Below are positions 43,932 through 53,244 of a stretch of 64,000 bases of DNA, piece by piece. The translations under genes and the position numbers were made by a program. The notes beneath the pieces are model-generated. The model did not search any database. It was not told the DNA's origin and was given only the letters and a program-made list of their open reading frames with translations. The stretch comes from an uncultured Alteromonadaceae bacterium (GTDB lineage Bacteria > Pseudomonadota > Gammaproteobacteria > Enterobacterales > Alteromonadaceae), in NCBI GenBank assembly GCA_947494925.1, contig CANLWS010000011.1, positions 62,001-126,000 of the forward strand. Reading direction: 5' to 3'. The first letter of the stretch is position 1; each line of letters starts with the position of its first letter.

Positions 43932-44064
43932 TGTTAATCCTTTATTGTGCGTTTATGTTTTAGACGAGCTTACGGCAGATTCCATCAGCTATATAGCTAC
44001 CTAGCTGGTATATCAGTTAGACAGGGGGTGAAATTATCAATACCAAACCTAGGCAATCATTTAA

Positions 44065-45072
44065 TCAGACCTGACTCACATTTACCAGGTAACGACCGAC
44101 TACCTGACCTTGCATAAATCGTTTTAAGTATTCGGGTACCTGTGCCAGGGAAATCTCTTCACACATAGAGGACATATTCGGTAACTTCATATCTGTCGCC
44201 ACGCGATGCCATATGTGTTGTTTGTCCTTAAGAGGTATATAAACCGAATCTACCCCCAACAGTGACACGCCGCGAATGATAAAGGGAAAAACGGTGGACG
44301 AAAATTCCCCAGACGCTGCCAACCCGCATGCTGATATACCACCACCTGACTTTATCTGTTTTAACAGATTTGATAAATAGTCGCCGCCAAGTGTATCAAT
44401 GCCATGGGCCCAGGTTTCTCTACCCATGGGCAATCCACCTACTTCATTGATCACATCCCGATGTAGGACCTGCTCAGCCCCAAGAGCTAATAAACTTTCT
44501 GACTGTTCGGGCTTTCCTGAAAATGCGACCACTGAATAACCAAGCTGCTTGAGTATTGCAATGCTGACACTACCAACGCCTCCGGTTGCTCCGGTCACTG
44601 CTACAGGGCCGTCGTCAGGAGTCGCACCCATGTGTTCGAGCTTCTGCACACACAATGCCGCAGTGACACCACCCGTTCCGTACATCATTGCTTCTTTCAG
44701 TGATAAGGTATCTGGCCGCTTGACTGCCCAGGTAGAAGGAATGGAAACATACTGTCCAAGTCCGCCGGGGGTATTCATTCCCAAGTCGTAACCGAATACC
44801 AGCACCTCATCACCCGCAGCAAATGTCCCTGATTTGTCCTCAACGACCACCCCTGCTGCATCTATCCCAGGCGTATGGGGAAAGCTGCTTGTTACCCGCT
44901 TGTTGCCGCTGGCTGACAATGCATCTTTGTAATTCAGCGAAGAATAATGCACGTTAATAAGTAAATCATTGTCAGGTAAATCAGACACAGTACGGGTGAC
45001 AAGGCTTGAAACGAATTGTTTTTCAGACGTTTCGTTAACCTGAACGGCGTTAAAAGAGATTGATTGGGTCAT
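44065..45072 (-). CDS. AcuI/YhdH-type quinone oxidoreductase-like MDR protein
   Basis: NADPH-dependent medium-chain reductase without structural zinc; AcuI/YhdH members reduce acrylyl-CoA. It shows INVHYSSLNYKDALSASG, FPHTPGIDAAGVV, GTGGVTAALCVQKLE and the Rossmann signature VAVTGATGGVGSVSIAILKQLG. Start at 45072 (335 residues) matches the N-terminus of E. coli YhdH; a frame to 45120 is open but has a ribosome site too close to its ATG. In marine bacteria AcuI detoxifies acrylate from DMSP, but no DMSP lyase lies nearby. Confidence 0.82.
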   Translation of the reverse strand: MTQSISFNAVQVNETSEKQFVSSLVTRTVSDLPDNDLLINVHYSSLNYKDALSASGNKRVTSSFPHTPGIDAAGVVVEDKSGTFAAGDEVLVFGYDLGMNTPGGLGQYVSIPSTWAVKRPDTLSLKEAMMYGTGGVTAALCVQKLEHMGATPDDGPVAVTGATGGVGSVSIAILKQLGYSVVAFSGKPEQSESLLALGAEQVLHRDVINEVGGLPMGRETWAHGIDTLGGDYLSNLLKQIKSGGGISACGLAASGEFSSTVFPFIIRGVSLLGVDSVYIPLKDKQHIWHRVATDMKLPNMSSMCEEISLAQVPEYLKRFMQGQVVGRYLVNVSQV

Positions 45073-45370
45073 TGTGTGTGAAACCGGTTGATTTTGAATA
45101 TCAAAAACTCTAGCAGACATCCTATTTCAACGCTAAGTTTCATAACACGAGATTGGGGAGATTCTGCACCTGGGGTAAATCTCTCCAAACAAGCTTAGAT
45201 GAGCCGCAAATGAATAGGGCAGACTACTGATGCAAAAATAGTTTGTAAAAGCGCTTATGCCTGCTGGATATCAGAAAGGTAAATTAACGCACAAAAATTA
45301 AAATTATTTTGTTAGCATTGACCTTATCAGCGTTATTTAATTGATTGTTCTTTGTTGAAGGTTGTAAACA

Positions 45371-45838
45371 ATGAAATTTAATTCAAATGGCTTTACGCTA
45401 ATTGAACTCATCATCGTTATTGTTATATTAGGTATTCTCGCTGTTGCTGCAGCACCCAGGTTTTTAGATTTAGGCACCGATGCCAGGGTTGCTGCGCTTA
45501 AATCTCTTGAAGGTAGCATGCGCACCGCAACCGACCTGGTCAATTACAAAGCGAGAATTGAAAAAAAGACTGATTGTGCAACTGATCCGACAATTGATAT
45601 GGAAGGCGAGACTGTTACCTTGCGCTGCGGATATCCTTGCCCTCATCCCAGTGGAATTGCCGTGGCTGTTAAGGCCGAAGAACCGTTCACCTGGGTAGGT
45701 GGTAATTGTGGTGGTCAATTGGGCGCAATAGAAGTAAGGATCAGTGACGCCCCTGATCCGAACACCTGTAAAATTCGCTATACGTCGGCCCGTTCTGATC
45801 GTCGACCAGCCTTCACTGCCACAACCGATGGCTGTTAA
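45371..45838 (+). CDS. MSHA-like type IV pilin, lone gene
   Basis: Prepilin of 155 residues with a six-residue leader and classic cleavage site G7-F8 (NGFTLIELIIVIVILGILAVAAAP), conserved Glu five residues after the cut. The globular part has cysteine pairs and a C-terminal TTDGC disulfide loop as in MshA-type major pilins. No assembly ATPase, platform protein or peptidase gene lies nearby, so it depends on machinery encoded elsewhere (MSHA, Pil or type II secretion). Confidence 0.87.
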   Translation: MKFNSNGFTLIELIIVIVILGILAVAAAPRFLDLGTDARVAALKSLEGSMRTATDLVNYKARIEKKTDCATDPTIDMEGETVTLRCGYPCPHPSGIAVAVKAEEPFTWVGGNCGGQLGAIEVRISDAPDPNTCKIRYTSARSDRRPAFTATTDGC

Positions 45839-46091
45839 CCTAATCACCTCAGGATTATTACTAAATTACTGGGTTTAGTGCGAGAAGACTATGCTGCGAA
45901 CCAGTTACTTATTATGCCTGGCCAATTAAACCATGGCCATTAAACCCAAGCGCCGATTAACAAAACTGGGGTACCCAGATAAAATCCGCAAGTCAGCTGC
46001 AGATGAGGGCCTCCGGGCTAAAACGCGTTTTCGCTTTTCAGCTATACTGGAAATTCAATTCTTATAAGCTCTTTGGCGGGATTTTGTTTTT
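45839..46091. other. Intergenic, nothing recognised
   Basis: 253 bp between the pilin and a membrane protein gene. I see no convincing terminator, RNA gene or repeat. Confidence 0.4.
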
Positions 46092-46814
46092 ATGCAGGCT
46101 AAATATGCGCAGGACAAGTATTTCTTCCCATTGTCTGCGATTGTTTTTCTATTAATTGGTGTACTGGGTTTTTGGTCTTCCTTTGTAAGCGGCTTACCAG
46201 ACGTTGCGCGTTTCGATGGCTGGGTTTTGTTTCATGGATTTATTTCGTTTTCCTGGCTGTTAGTATACTTGGTGCAAAGTGTGTTACCCAGCCGGGGACT
46301 TTTAGCACTGCATAAAGGACTGGGCTTTTTTTCCGTATTGTTATTTTTGCTTCTATACGTCTCTTCTATACAAGTATCCGTTAGCGCATTTCTGCAAGAC
46401 TATCCGCCACCGTTAAGGCAGCTCATCTCAAATCTGTTTTTCTTACAGTTGGTCGCTTTTCTGTTGAACCCGGTGTTTTTTTGGCTGGCTTACAAAAATC
46501 GTATTGCATGCCCGGTGGACCACAAAAGATACATGTTCCTGTTAGCATTCTTTCTGATAGAAGCGGCTGCCAGCAGGATCAGGTGGCTTCCTGGTATGCA
46601 AAGCGAGGAGTATTGGTTATTAATTCAATACTTATACCTCGACACAATATTAGTCGTTCTGGTGTTTTACGATTATAAGACTATTAAACGGCTCTCATCG
46701 GCAACAAAAAATGGCCTCGTTATCCTGCTGGTGTATCAGGCTATCGCCGTATTGGCCTGGAATAGCAACATCTGGATTAATATTTCCAATCAGCTCCTTG
46801 AGATTGGAAAGTAA
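46092..46814 (+). CDS. Seven-helix membrane protein, unknown function
   Basis: 240 residues with seven predicted transmembrane helices (about 13-33, 45-66, 76-98, 110-136, 147-165, 177-196, 208-228). Histidines near helix ends (FDGWVLFHGFISFSW; ALHKGLGFF; CPVDHKRYMFLL) resemble the haem- or cofactor-binding spacing in DUF2306-like proteins, but I do not recognise the family firmly. It stands as a single gene, so context gives no further help. Confidence 0.7.
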   Translation: MQAKYAQDKYFFPLSAIVFLLIGVLGFWSSFVSGLPDVARFDGWVLFHGFISFSWLLVYLVQSVLPSRGLLALHKGLGFFSVLLFLLLYVSSIQVSVSAFLQDYPPPLRQLISNLFFLQLVAFLLNPVFFWLAYKNRIACPVDHKRYMFLLAFFLIEAAASRIRWLPGMQSEEYWLLIQYLYLDTILVVLVFYDYKTIKRLSSATKNGLVILLVYQAIAVLAWNSNIWINISNQLLEIGK

Positions 46815-47001
46815 AGTTAAGCCCATTTGGTAGGCTAGCGAGGTCGATCAGAATAGTTCAGAAACAGGGTAGATATGCACGATAAATACAGCATGACAAG
46901 CCAAGTATAAAGCTCGATTTAATACAAAATAGATGTCGGTTGAATAGAACTGGGTTGTCGTCTACTGTTGTATTCTCATAATACGAAATCGGGAGTTATA
47001 T

Positions 47002-47571
47002 ATGTCTGTTTCAGTGACTGATTTATGGCTGGCTATATTGTTGGCAGGATTGCTATGTTGGGTCGCCAGTGCGTTGATCCACATGCTCATTAAATATCAC
47101 AACGCTGACTATAAGCAGTTATCTAATGAGGAGGAGGTGTCTGCGGCATTGTCAGACAAATCACTCACACCTGCGCTTTATACTTTGCCCCATTGTATCG
47201 ATATGAAAGCAATGGGCGACGAGTCCATGCAAAAGAAGTTTAATGACGGCCCCGTAGCTATGATCACCATTTTGCCCAATGGCCTGCCTCCAATGGGCAA
47301 ACTATTATTTCAGCAGATACTTTTTTTCATCTTTGGATCGCTGTTGATTGGCTATTTAGCCACCATTTCAATCGCCGGCACCGCTGATTTTATGACGGTG
47401 TTCAGGCAGGTCTTCGTTGCATCTTTCCTGACATACGGCTGGGCACAAATCCCTTACAGTATCTGGATGGGGCAACCCTGGTCAAACTGTGTTCGCTATC
47501 TGATTGATGCTTTGATTTATGCAGCAGTGACGGCAGGTGCCTTTGCTTTTTTATGGCCAAGTTTAATCTAG
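47002..47571 (+). CDS. Integral membrane protein, unknown function
   Basis: 189 residues. An N-terminal helix (LWLAILLAGLLCWVASALI) is followed by a ~70-residue soluble loop with HNADYKQLSNEEEV and MQKKFNDGPVAMITILPNG, then three helices. The pattern resembles a conserved hypothetical membrane family widespread in proteobacteria, without known role. A GGAG ribosome site stands before the ATG. Confidence 0.7.
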   Translation: MSVSVTDLWLAILLAGLLCWVASALIHMLIKYHNADYKQLSNEEEVSAALSDKSLTPALYTLPHCIDMKAMGDESMQKKFNDGPVAMITILPNGLPPMGKLLFQQILFFIFGSLLIGYLATISIAGTADFMTVFRQVFVASFLTYGWAQIPYSIWMGQPWSNCVRYLIDALIYAAVTAGAFAFLWPSLI

Positions 47572-47754
47572 AGCAGGCAGGTTCCGACTGGAGATCCCAC
47601 TCTGGTCGCACATTACCTGCATGGCGAAAAAGTGCGGAGGCATTTTCTACCTGGAAAATGGCTCCTTCCTTTTTGAGGCGTGCAAAAGTTTAATCTGGCT
47701 AATCAATAGATCTAAACCCTGTAGCACGAAGTAATAACTACATACCCTTCCTGC

Positions 47755-48348
47755 TTGAGCCATATCTACTTGGAAACCATCTTAAATATAGTGCATGACT
47801 GCGGCGTGTTAAGTTATGTCATTCTTTTCCTGTATTGTGCACTTAAGAGTGGCTCTTTGCCCTTGTTCGCCGGAATAGCTGCTCATTTTGGCGCTCTGAA
47901 TGTATTTTTTGTGGCATTGGCAGCGTTTTCAGGTGGCTATTTAGGGGATGAGCTGCGTTTTTACCTGGGCAGGAAATACGGCGTCGCTAACTTATCTTCA
48001 AAGCCTTGGTATCAGCGCTCGCTGAGAACTGCCAAAAAGTTATTGGACCATCATGGTAAAGCTTACATCTTCTTGTACCGCTACCCTAAAGGCCTACGCA
48101 CCATAGGCTCGTTACCAGTCGCATTAACAGAGATGAAATGGCCGCAATTCTCTCTGATTAATTTTGCGTCTGCAATCACTTGGACTATTGCCCTTGTGGG
48201 TGCAGGCTATTTTTTCGGGGCAGCCCTTGAACATTCCGTTGGCAACAACTGGGGGTTATTCAGTGTTGCATTGCTGATGTTATTTACCCTTATGACTTAT
48301 CTGGCCTGGCGGAAAGTGAGCTTAGCCGACAGCGAGAAAATGAGTTAG
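47755..48348 (+). CDS. DedA-family membrane protein
   Basis: 197 residues with several hydrophobic helices. The DedA/VTT core is seen in GGYLGDELRFYLGRKYG and IFLYRYPKGLRTIGSLPVALTEMKWPQF, where the Arg and Gly-Pro-type region is the family signature. DedA proteins are linked to lipid carrier (undecaprenyl phosphate) or phospholipid flipping and membrane homeostasis. Translation would start at a TTG with a poor ribosome site; a GTG a few codons on (at Val13) is possible. Confidence 0.78.
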   Translation: MSHIYLETILNIVHDCGVLSYVILFLYCALKSGSLPLFAGIAAHFGALNVFFVALAAFSGGYLGDELRFYLGRKYGVANLSSKPWYQRSLRTAKKLLDHHGKAYIFLYRYPKGLRTIGSLPVALTEMKWPQFSLINFASAITWTIALVGAGYFFGAALEHSVGNNWGLFSVALLMLFTLMTYLAWRKVSLADSEKMS

Positions 48349-48513
48349 AAATGTGCAGGTCGATGGGCTCTTATTTGTAGTTCAAGGGATCTGGCGTCAT
48401 GGAATACTAGTACAGTTCCATTTTTGTCAGAAGAGCGAAATATCTTTTCGGGAGGTGATTAATTTCGTTACCATTGCGGCACTTTTGTCTTTGTAATCTT
48501 TTTATTGGCTAGT

Positions 48514-49020
48514 ATGCGACTCATTAAAATTAATAAGGAACGTTATCGTCGGCACCTAAACCGTGTGATAGCCGGATGTATAGGGGGTCTGGTGATAGGT
48601 AGCCTGGCCGTCTCCCAAACACTTATTGCTGTGTTTCCTGATGATAGTGGTAGTCATTTTCATTGGAACGCACTTGGAGTTGTTGTTACATGTGTGGCTA
48701 TTGGCTGGTTACTTGATAAATACCGTACGCATGATTTTATGACGGAAGTCGTGTACGTCTGGGAGCTTAAACAAGCACTGAATAAAATAAACCGGAAAAT
48801 GCCTAAACTTAAGGCCGCCGCGAGTGAAGGTAGTATCGATGCTTTGTTAGCTATTCAATACAGTTATGCGGGCTCACGCATGTTATGGCAATTGGACGAT
48901 AACACTATCATCATGGAGGACTTGGCCATTCAACAAGCCAAGCTTGATAGCTTAGCGGCAAAATATCATTTAACCCTAAATGCAGATGATTATGATGAAG
49001 GTATGTTGAAAGGTTTTTAA
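48514..49020 (+). CDS. DUF3087 family membrane protein
   Basis: 168 residues from the ATG at 48514 (an upstream in-frame TTG at 48505 is less likely). Two transmembrane helices (about 17-40 and 52-72) and a C-terminal cytoplasmic helical domain with YVWELKQALNKINRKMPKL and MLWQLDDNTIIMEDL fit DUF3087, a gammaproteobacterial family with no known role. Confidence 0.72.
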   Translation: MRLIKINKERYRRHLNRVIAGCIGGLVIGSLAVSQTLIAVFPDDSGSHFHWNALGVVVTCVAIGWLLDKYRTHDFMTEVVYVWELKQALNKINRKMPKLKAAASEGSIDALLAIQYSYAGSRMLWQLDDNTIIMEDLAIQQAKLDSLAAKYHLTLNADDYDEGMLKGF

Positions 49021-49215
49021 GCTGTGAATGAAAGCAATAATACTTGATTAGACCTAAGGTTTCAGATTGCCAGCGAACTGTATCCGCATCAGTTGTTCTA
49101 TAAACGTTTAGGTTATTCAGCGGTAGACATCGCAACTTGATTGGCACTGTTTGGTTTGAGTAAATGATAGCCACCCCATTTTGCGATGGCCATTCACTCT
49201 TCAGTTAATTCCAGG

Positions 49216-49332
49216 TCAATTACCTAAAACATCGGTTTTGTTCTTTTTGGCTGCCTTCGCCGCTTTCTTTTCTTTAGCTGTTAGAAGCGGTTTCTTTTTG
49301 TCGTTTTTTTTACTGTCTTTTCCTTTGCTCAT
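49216..49332 (-). CDS. Small lysine-rich protein, 38 residues
   Basis: Starts MSKGKDSKKNDKKKPLL and ends KNKTDVLGN; about 16 of 38 residues are lysine. A strong GAGGAAA ribosome site lies 6 nt before the ATG, supporting real translation. No hydrophobic segment and no known domain; strongly basic and probably disordered, so nucleic-acid or ribosome association is possible. Too short for most automatic gene callers. Confidence 0.7.
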   Translation of the reverse strand: MSKGKDSKKNDKKKPLLTAKEKKAAKAAKKNKTDVLGN

Positions 49333-49629
49333 AATACTTTCCTCTCATGTAACTTAATAAACCTAAAATCAGTTTGAGCCAACCTAAGGATCGTAGCTAT
49401 GCAGGATCTCGATTCAAACGGTCAAATCGATGCGTAACAATGTCAGTATGGCTCTATAGGAGTGCAATAGATAGGAATAGCTCAGATTCTTTGGTTTATT
49501 GTCTATGCGACTATGAATTTAGCCAATTGAAGAGGGCAGGATAGAAGTGAGTGATGGAATTGCTGCACAAAGTCAGTTTCGAAAAAACGACTCCGTGCAG
49601 CACTAGGTGGTGAAAATCACCGAATGAAA
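49333..49629. other. Intergenic region with hairpin behind the alginate lyase gene
   Basis: The only structure seen is the inverted repeat at 49561-49602; the rest is unremarkable. Confidence 0.4.
49561..49602 (-). terminator. Hairpin downstream of the PL7 gene, possible terminator
   Basis: TGCTGCAC-aa-AGTC and GACT-cc-GTGCAGCA pair as an 8+4 bp stem with a 2-nt internal loop and a 14-nt apical loop, 28 bp past the stop. There is no T run after the stem in the minus direction, so termination is uncertain. Confidence 0.45.
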
Positions 49630-51357
49630 TTAGTTACTGTGTGTCACACTTAACTCAGTAAAACGAACTTCAAAATTGCCACCTGAATCTTTGTCCGCCT
49701 GGGCATAATTTCCTGCTTTAAAGTAGTAAACATGATTTAACCAATCGCTGCTCATGTCACCCTCGCCAAACCGGACAGAACGTGTTTCAGTTTGATTGCC
49801 TAAGGTAACTGAAATGGTGACAGTATCATCATCAAGTTCGATAATGTAACTCCACTCATCTGTTCCAGGAATGAGGTCAAAATCTAAGCTGAAAGAACCA
49901 CCGCTGCTAGCGCTTTTATTGATGATCGCACGAACATCTTTGTCCGGACCGTCCCATTGCAACTTGACCAAGGCATAAGAGGATTCCTTTGCATGGATCT
50001 GGCCTACCACAGTTTGCGGGTCGCTGGCTTCATAATCGGTCACTCTGAGGGTACCCTTCAATACGTGTTTTCCGCTTGGGCTCCAGTTTGCAGCAGAATC
50101 GTCGCCGCATGGACTCCAATTATAAAGCTCTCGTAATTCTGAGCGCACATAACTGGTGTTAGTTGTTACGGCACCCCCAGTCAAAGGCGTCACAAATACC
50201 ATTGCACCATCTGAGCCAGTATAAAAGTAGTCGTAGTCAACGAATCCTTCGTCTAGTCCGTTGCCGGTATACAAGCTGTTGGAACAGTCGTCCGGCTGAA
50301 TTTCGGCGGCTGCAGACCCACCACTGCCAAAGTAGTCGTTTTTGCTGGTAGGCAACGTGATTTTCCATTGGCTTAAATCGAAGTTACCTGAAGGCGGTAA
50401 ACTTGGGTCCAAATTTCCACCACTAGCAGATTGCACATCAATCCAGTTGATATTGATTCTTCCGTCAACGGCGGAGAATCGCAACGTATGGTTGCCTGCA
50501 CTCAGGTTCCCAAGCGAAACGGTTTCGGTGTAGTACAATTGCCAGTCCGAGGTGTTATCGACCGTAATATTTCCAGTGACGTTATTGCCGTCAACTGAGA
50601 GTGAAAAGCGCCTACCGGAATCTGGCGTTGCTAAACGAACCTTGGCCTCGTAGGTGCCTGCTGTAGCGACGCTGATATCATATTCCAGCCATTCACCGGC
50701 GGCGGTCCAACCAACGTTATATCCACAATTACTGTCTTGGCACGATTGAATATCAACGTCTTCGTTTGTTCGATATGCGCCTCCGGTGTTTCCGTTACTT
50801 GTGTCGTAGTAACGGTCAAAGTCTTCTGCTTCTATACGACCAGGTACGGCAACACCGTTGCTGGCACCATAGATTTTTACTTCGGTGATGTTTGTCCAAG
50901 CGGAACCAGAATCATTTTCGAATACTTTTACGCGTATCTGCTGAGCGCTGATGTCGGTGACATCATAGGTTTCAATGCCAGCGGAGTTACCGGAACTCCA
51001 TCCGCTGTAGACTTTGGTCCAACTGCTGTTAGTAGTATTCGGACGCGTTCGTATTTCAAAACGGTGTGATCTGCTGTCCCCAACTCCCCAAGCAATTCCT
51101 ACCTCAGTGATAGCTTTAGTAGTACCTAAATCTGCGATTAGGTTAGAAGTACCATCACTGCTCGAATTATTGTTTGCCGCCCAACGCGACGCCCAAGCAG
51201 TGCTGCCATCAAAGGCTTTTGAAGGAGGAAAACTACTGTGAGAATTACCGTAGTCACTTGAAGAAATGACATTATACTCAATGGCTTTGGCTGAAAAGGC
51301 CGCCAGAAAACATGTACTGATACCGGCAATCGCTCTCCAATATTTGATCTTATTCAT
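49630..51357 (-). CDS. Modular alginate lyase: signal, CBM32, CBM6, PL7
   Basis: Secreted endolytic polysaccharide lyase for alginate, 575 residues. Signal peptide 1-25; F5/8C (CBM32) about 28-168; CBM6 about 172-308 (RIEAEDFDRYYD ... GEWLEYDISV ... ININWIDVQ); PL7 about 325-572. The three PL7 signatures are complete: YVRSELRE (R405-R409), QIHAK (Gln453, His455) and YYFKAGNYAQ (Tyr545 region). QIH rather than QVH has been linked to poly-G/MG preference in this family. It is a single gene; no oligoalginate lyase or KDG pathway is nearby. A 700-bp leader region with two identical palindromes precedes it. Confidence 0.93.
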   Translation of the reverse strand: MNKIKYWRAIAGISTCFLAAFSAKAIEYNVISSSDYGNSHSSFPPSKAFDGSTAWASRWAANNNSSSDGTSNLIADLGTTKAITEVGIAWGVGDSRSHRFEIRTRPNTTNSSWTKVYSGWSSGNSAGIETYDVTDISAQQIRVKVFENDSGSAWTNITEVKIYGASNGVAVPGRIEAEDFDRYYDTSNGNTGGAYRTNEDVDIQSCQDSNCGYNVGWTAAGEWLEYDISVATAGTYEAKVRLATPDSGRRFSLSVDGNNVTGNITVDNTSDWQLYYTETVSLGNLSAGNHTLRFSAVDGRININWIDVQSASGGNLDPSLPPSGNFDLSQWKITLPTSKNDYFGSGGSAAAEIQPDDCSNSLYTGNGLDEGFVDYDYFYTGSDGAMVFVTPLTGGAVTTNTSYVRSELRELYNWSPCGDDSAANWSPSGKHVLKGTLRVTDYEASDPQTVVGQIHAKESSYALVKLQWDGPDKDVRAIINKSASSGGSFSLDFDLIPGTDEWSYIIELDDDTVTISVTLGNQTETRSVRFGEGDMSSDWLNHVYYFKAGNYAQADKDSGGNFEVRFTELSVTHSN

Positions 51358-51451
51358 AAAATTCCTAAGGTTTTAATTGTGTGTGAATTTTGTTGTCTGA
51401 ATCATTGCGCATGTCAAAGACACTTTGAAACAACCCCACAGATCAAATATT

Positions 51452-51463
51452 TTGGTTAACCAA
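51452..51463. promoter_or_regulatory. GntR-type operator TTGGTTAACCAA, proximal copy
   Basis: Perfect 12-bp palindrome about 95 bp upstream of the PL7 start. The TTGGT/ACCAA half sites are those of FadR-subfamily GntR regulators (PdhR, LldR), and a similar motif is associated with alginate regulators of Vibrio and relatives. Confidence 0.65.
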
Positions 51464-51678
51464 TTTAAACCTAAATATTTATACAAATTACTGATCTTTG
51501 AGTAACTCTCAAATCCAAAATCTTTTTATTAGCGAAATAACCCAATAAATGCCAATTAAATTTACCCGTGTTAACAATCGGCCAAAACAATTTACACAAT
51601 TTGGTAACAATTACAAATATTATTTTACTTACCAAATGAGTGGTTTTCGTTTCTTTAAATAAATTTAATGTGACTTTA

Positions 51679-51690
51679 TTGGTTAACCAA
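51679..51690. promoter_or_regulatory. GntR-type operator TTGGTTAACCAA, distal copy
   Basis: Second perfect copy, 227 bp from the first centre to centre; the identity extends to ATTT at the right edge. The spacing allows looping. Confidence 0.65.
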
Positions 51691-52066
51691 TTTGACCTGT
51701 GTATGAATTTGAGCAACCTGTGAAGCGATATGTTTGGCCAAAAGGAGCTAGGATCCATGTGGTATCGGGGCGGGAATTTTTTTAAGCAACAAGTAATAGA
51801 TTTATAACTAGCTCACCTTGCGCGCCTTGCTGGATCAAAACATTCACAACTTGCCTGAACACCGAAATGTCTTTCTCAGACAAAATCTTTTGAAGATAAA
51901 TTTGATCCGGATCATCTCGCTACGTGGGAATAACGATAAAGTGAGTACTCAATTTAATAAGTCTGAGCAGGTTGAGCGACTCGTCTCTTCAAAGTCATTC
52001 TTATGGTAACCACTCATGCCCTGCGAGGCTGACGAATACTTAACTCATTTGGGAAGGTGCGGCACA

Positions 52067-53089
52067 ATGAAAGCAGCGATTATTGACAAGTTTAAAGAGA
52101 AACTAGAAATCAAAAACGTCCCTGTTCCGGAAGTCGGCGCTAAGGATGTACTGGTCAAAATACATGCCTGTGGGGTTTGCCATACAGACTTACACGCATG
52201 CCATGGTGATTGGCCCGTAAAGCCCAAACTCCCGCTCATACCAGGGCATGAAGGGGTTGGGGAAATTGTTAAGCTTGGCAGTGAAATCCGCTATTTGGAA
52301 GTCGGTGACAGAGTCGGTATTCCCTGGTTGTTTTCAGCGTGCGGTCACTGCGATTATTGCCTGGACGGAAAAGAAACCCTGTGCCTGGAGCAACAGAATG
52401 CGGGTTACTCAGTGGATGGTTCCTACGCAGAATACTGCGTGGCAAACGGCGAATATGTGGTAAAAATTCCAGATGAGGTGAGCTACGTTGAGGCTGCTCC
52501 TTTATTTTGTGCCGGTGTGACCACCTACAAAGCGCTTAAAGTGGCGAAAGTAAAGCCTGGGCAATGGGTGGCTATTTTTGGCGCTGGTGGATTAGGTCAT
52601 TTGGCCATTCAATATGCAGTGGCTATGGGAATGAAAGTGATAGCAGTTGATACCGGAGCCGAGAAAATGGCGCTGGCAAGAGAGCTGGGCGCAACACATT
52701 GCATCGATTTTAAACAGGATAATCCATCAGAAAAAATCCAAAGCGTGGCAGGTGGAGTACACGGAGTAGTGTGCACCGCAGTTTCTAAAGTCGCATTTGA
52801 AGACTCTTATAAGGCATTGCGTCGCGGTGGCACCTTGGTTCTGGTCGGTCTGCCACCAGAAGAAATGCCAATCCCCATTTTTGATACTGTGCTAAACGGG
52901 GTAGAAGTGGTGGGCTCCATAGTCGGCACCCGCAAAGACCTCAAAGAATGCCTGCAATTTGCCGCCGATGGCAAAGTAAAAGCAAATATTCAGGTCAAAC
53001 CCTTAGAGCAAATAAATGAAATATTCGACGAGATGCTAAAAGGTGAAATCAATGGCCGTATTGTGATGGAAATGGCTGACAAAGATTAG
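52067..53089 (+). CDS. adhP: Zinc-dependent alcohol dehydrogenase (AdhP type)
   Basis: Cytoplasmic NAD-dependent medium-chain alcohol dehydrogenase, 340 residues from the ATG at 52067, which has GGAAGG upstream (an earlier in-frame ATG at 52016 adds 17 unlikely residues). Catalytic zinc ligands are in [18 protein letters not shown] and [10 protein letters not shown]; the four structural cysteines are in [15 protein letters not shown]. The Rossmann motif is [21 protein letters not shown]. It closely resembles propanol-preferring AdhP. Acetaldehyde/ethanol interconversion is the usual role. A hairpin follows the stop. Confidence 0.9.
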   Translation: MKAAIIDKFKEKLEIKNVPVPEVGAKDVLVKIHACGVCHTDLHACHGDWPVKPKLPLIPGHEGVGEIVKLGSEIRYLEVGDRVGIPWLFSACGHCDYCLDGKETLCLEQQNAGYSVDGSYAEYCVANGEYVVKIPDEVSYVEAAPLFCAGVTTYKALKVAKVKPGQWVAIFGAGGLGHLAIQYAVAMGMKVIAVDTGAEKMALARELGATHCIDFKQDNPSEKIQSVAGGVHGVVCTAVSKVAFEDSYKALRRGGTLVLVGLPPEEMPIPIFDTVLNGVEVVGSIVGTRKDLKECLQFAADGKVKANIQVKPLEQINEIFDEMLKGEINGRIVMEMADKD

Positions 53090-53109
53090 GCTCCAAAGAA
53101 AGGTGGAAT

Positions 53110-53161
53110 GCGCTGTCCCAGACTTTTGAAGTCGCATTCAGTGCTGAAGCTGGGCCAGCGC
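53110..53161 (+). other. Inverted repeat after the alcohol dehydrogenase gene
   Basis: GCGCTGTCCCAG (53110-53121) and CTGGGCCAGCGC (53150-53161) pair with one mismatch. The 28-nt interior contains the small palindrome GACTTTTGAAGTC overlapping the arm. No T run follows, so it could be a stem-loop RNA, a weak terminator or a REP-like element. Confidence 0.45.
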
Positions 53162-53244
53162 AGACCTTAAAGCGCATCAATCGAAGAGTGCTGAAACAGC
53201 CATCTGGCTTAGTTGTTTGTGTAAGTGTTTTTAATTATTTAATT

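Larger units (their letters stand above)
51358..52066. promoter_or_regulatory. Long control region between PL7 and alcohol dehydrogenase
   Basis: 709 bp, strongly AT-rich next to the PL7 gene. It contains two copies of TTGGTTAACCAATTT (51452-51466 and 51679-51693). A 63-codon frame at 51818-52009 has no family resemblance and is judged non-coding. Confidence 0.6.

Noticed and set aside
51818-52009. 63-codon frame upstream of the alcohol dehydrogenase
   Set aside because: No ribosome site or domain; lies in the control region.
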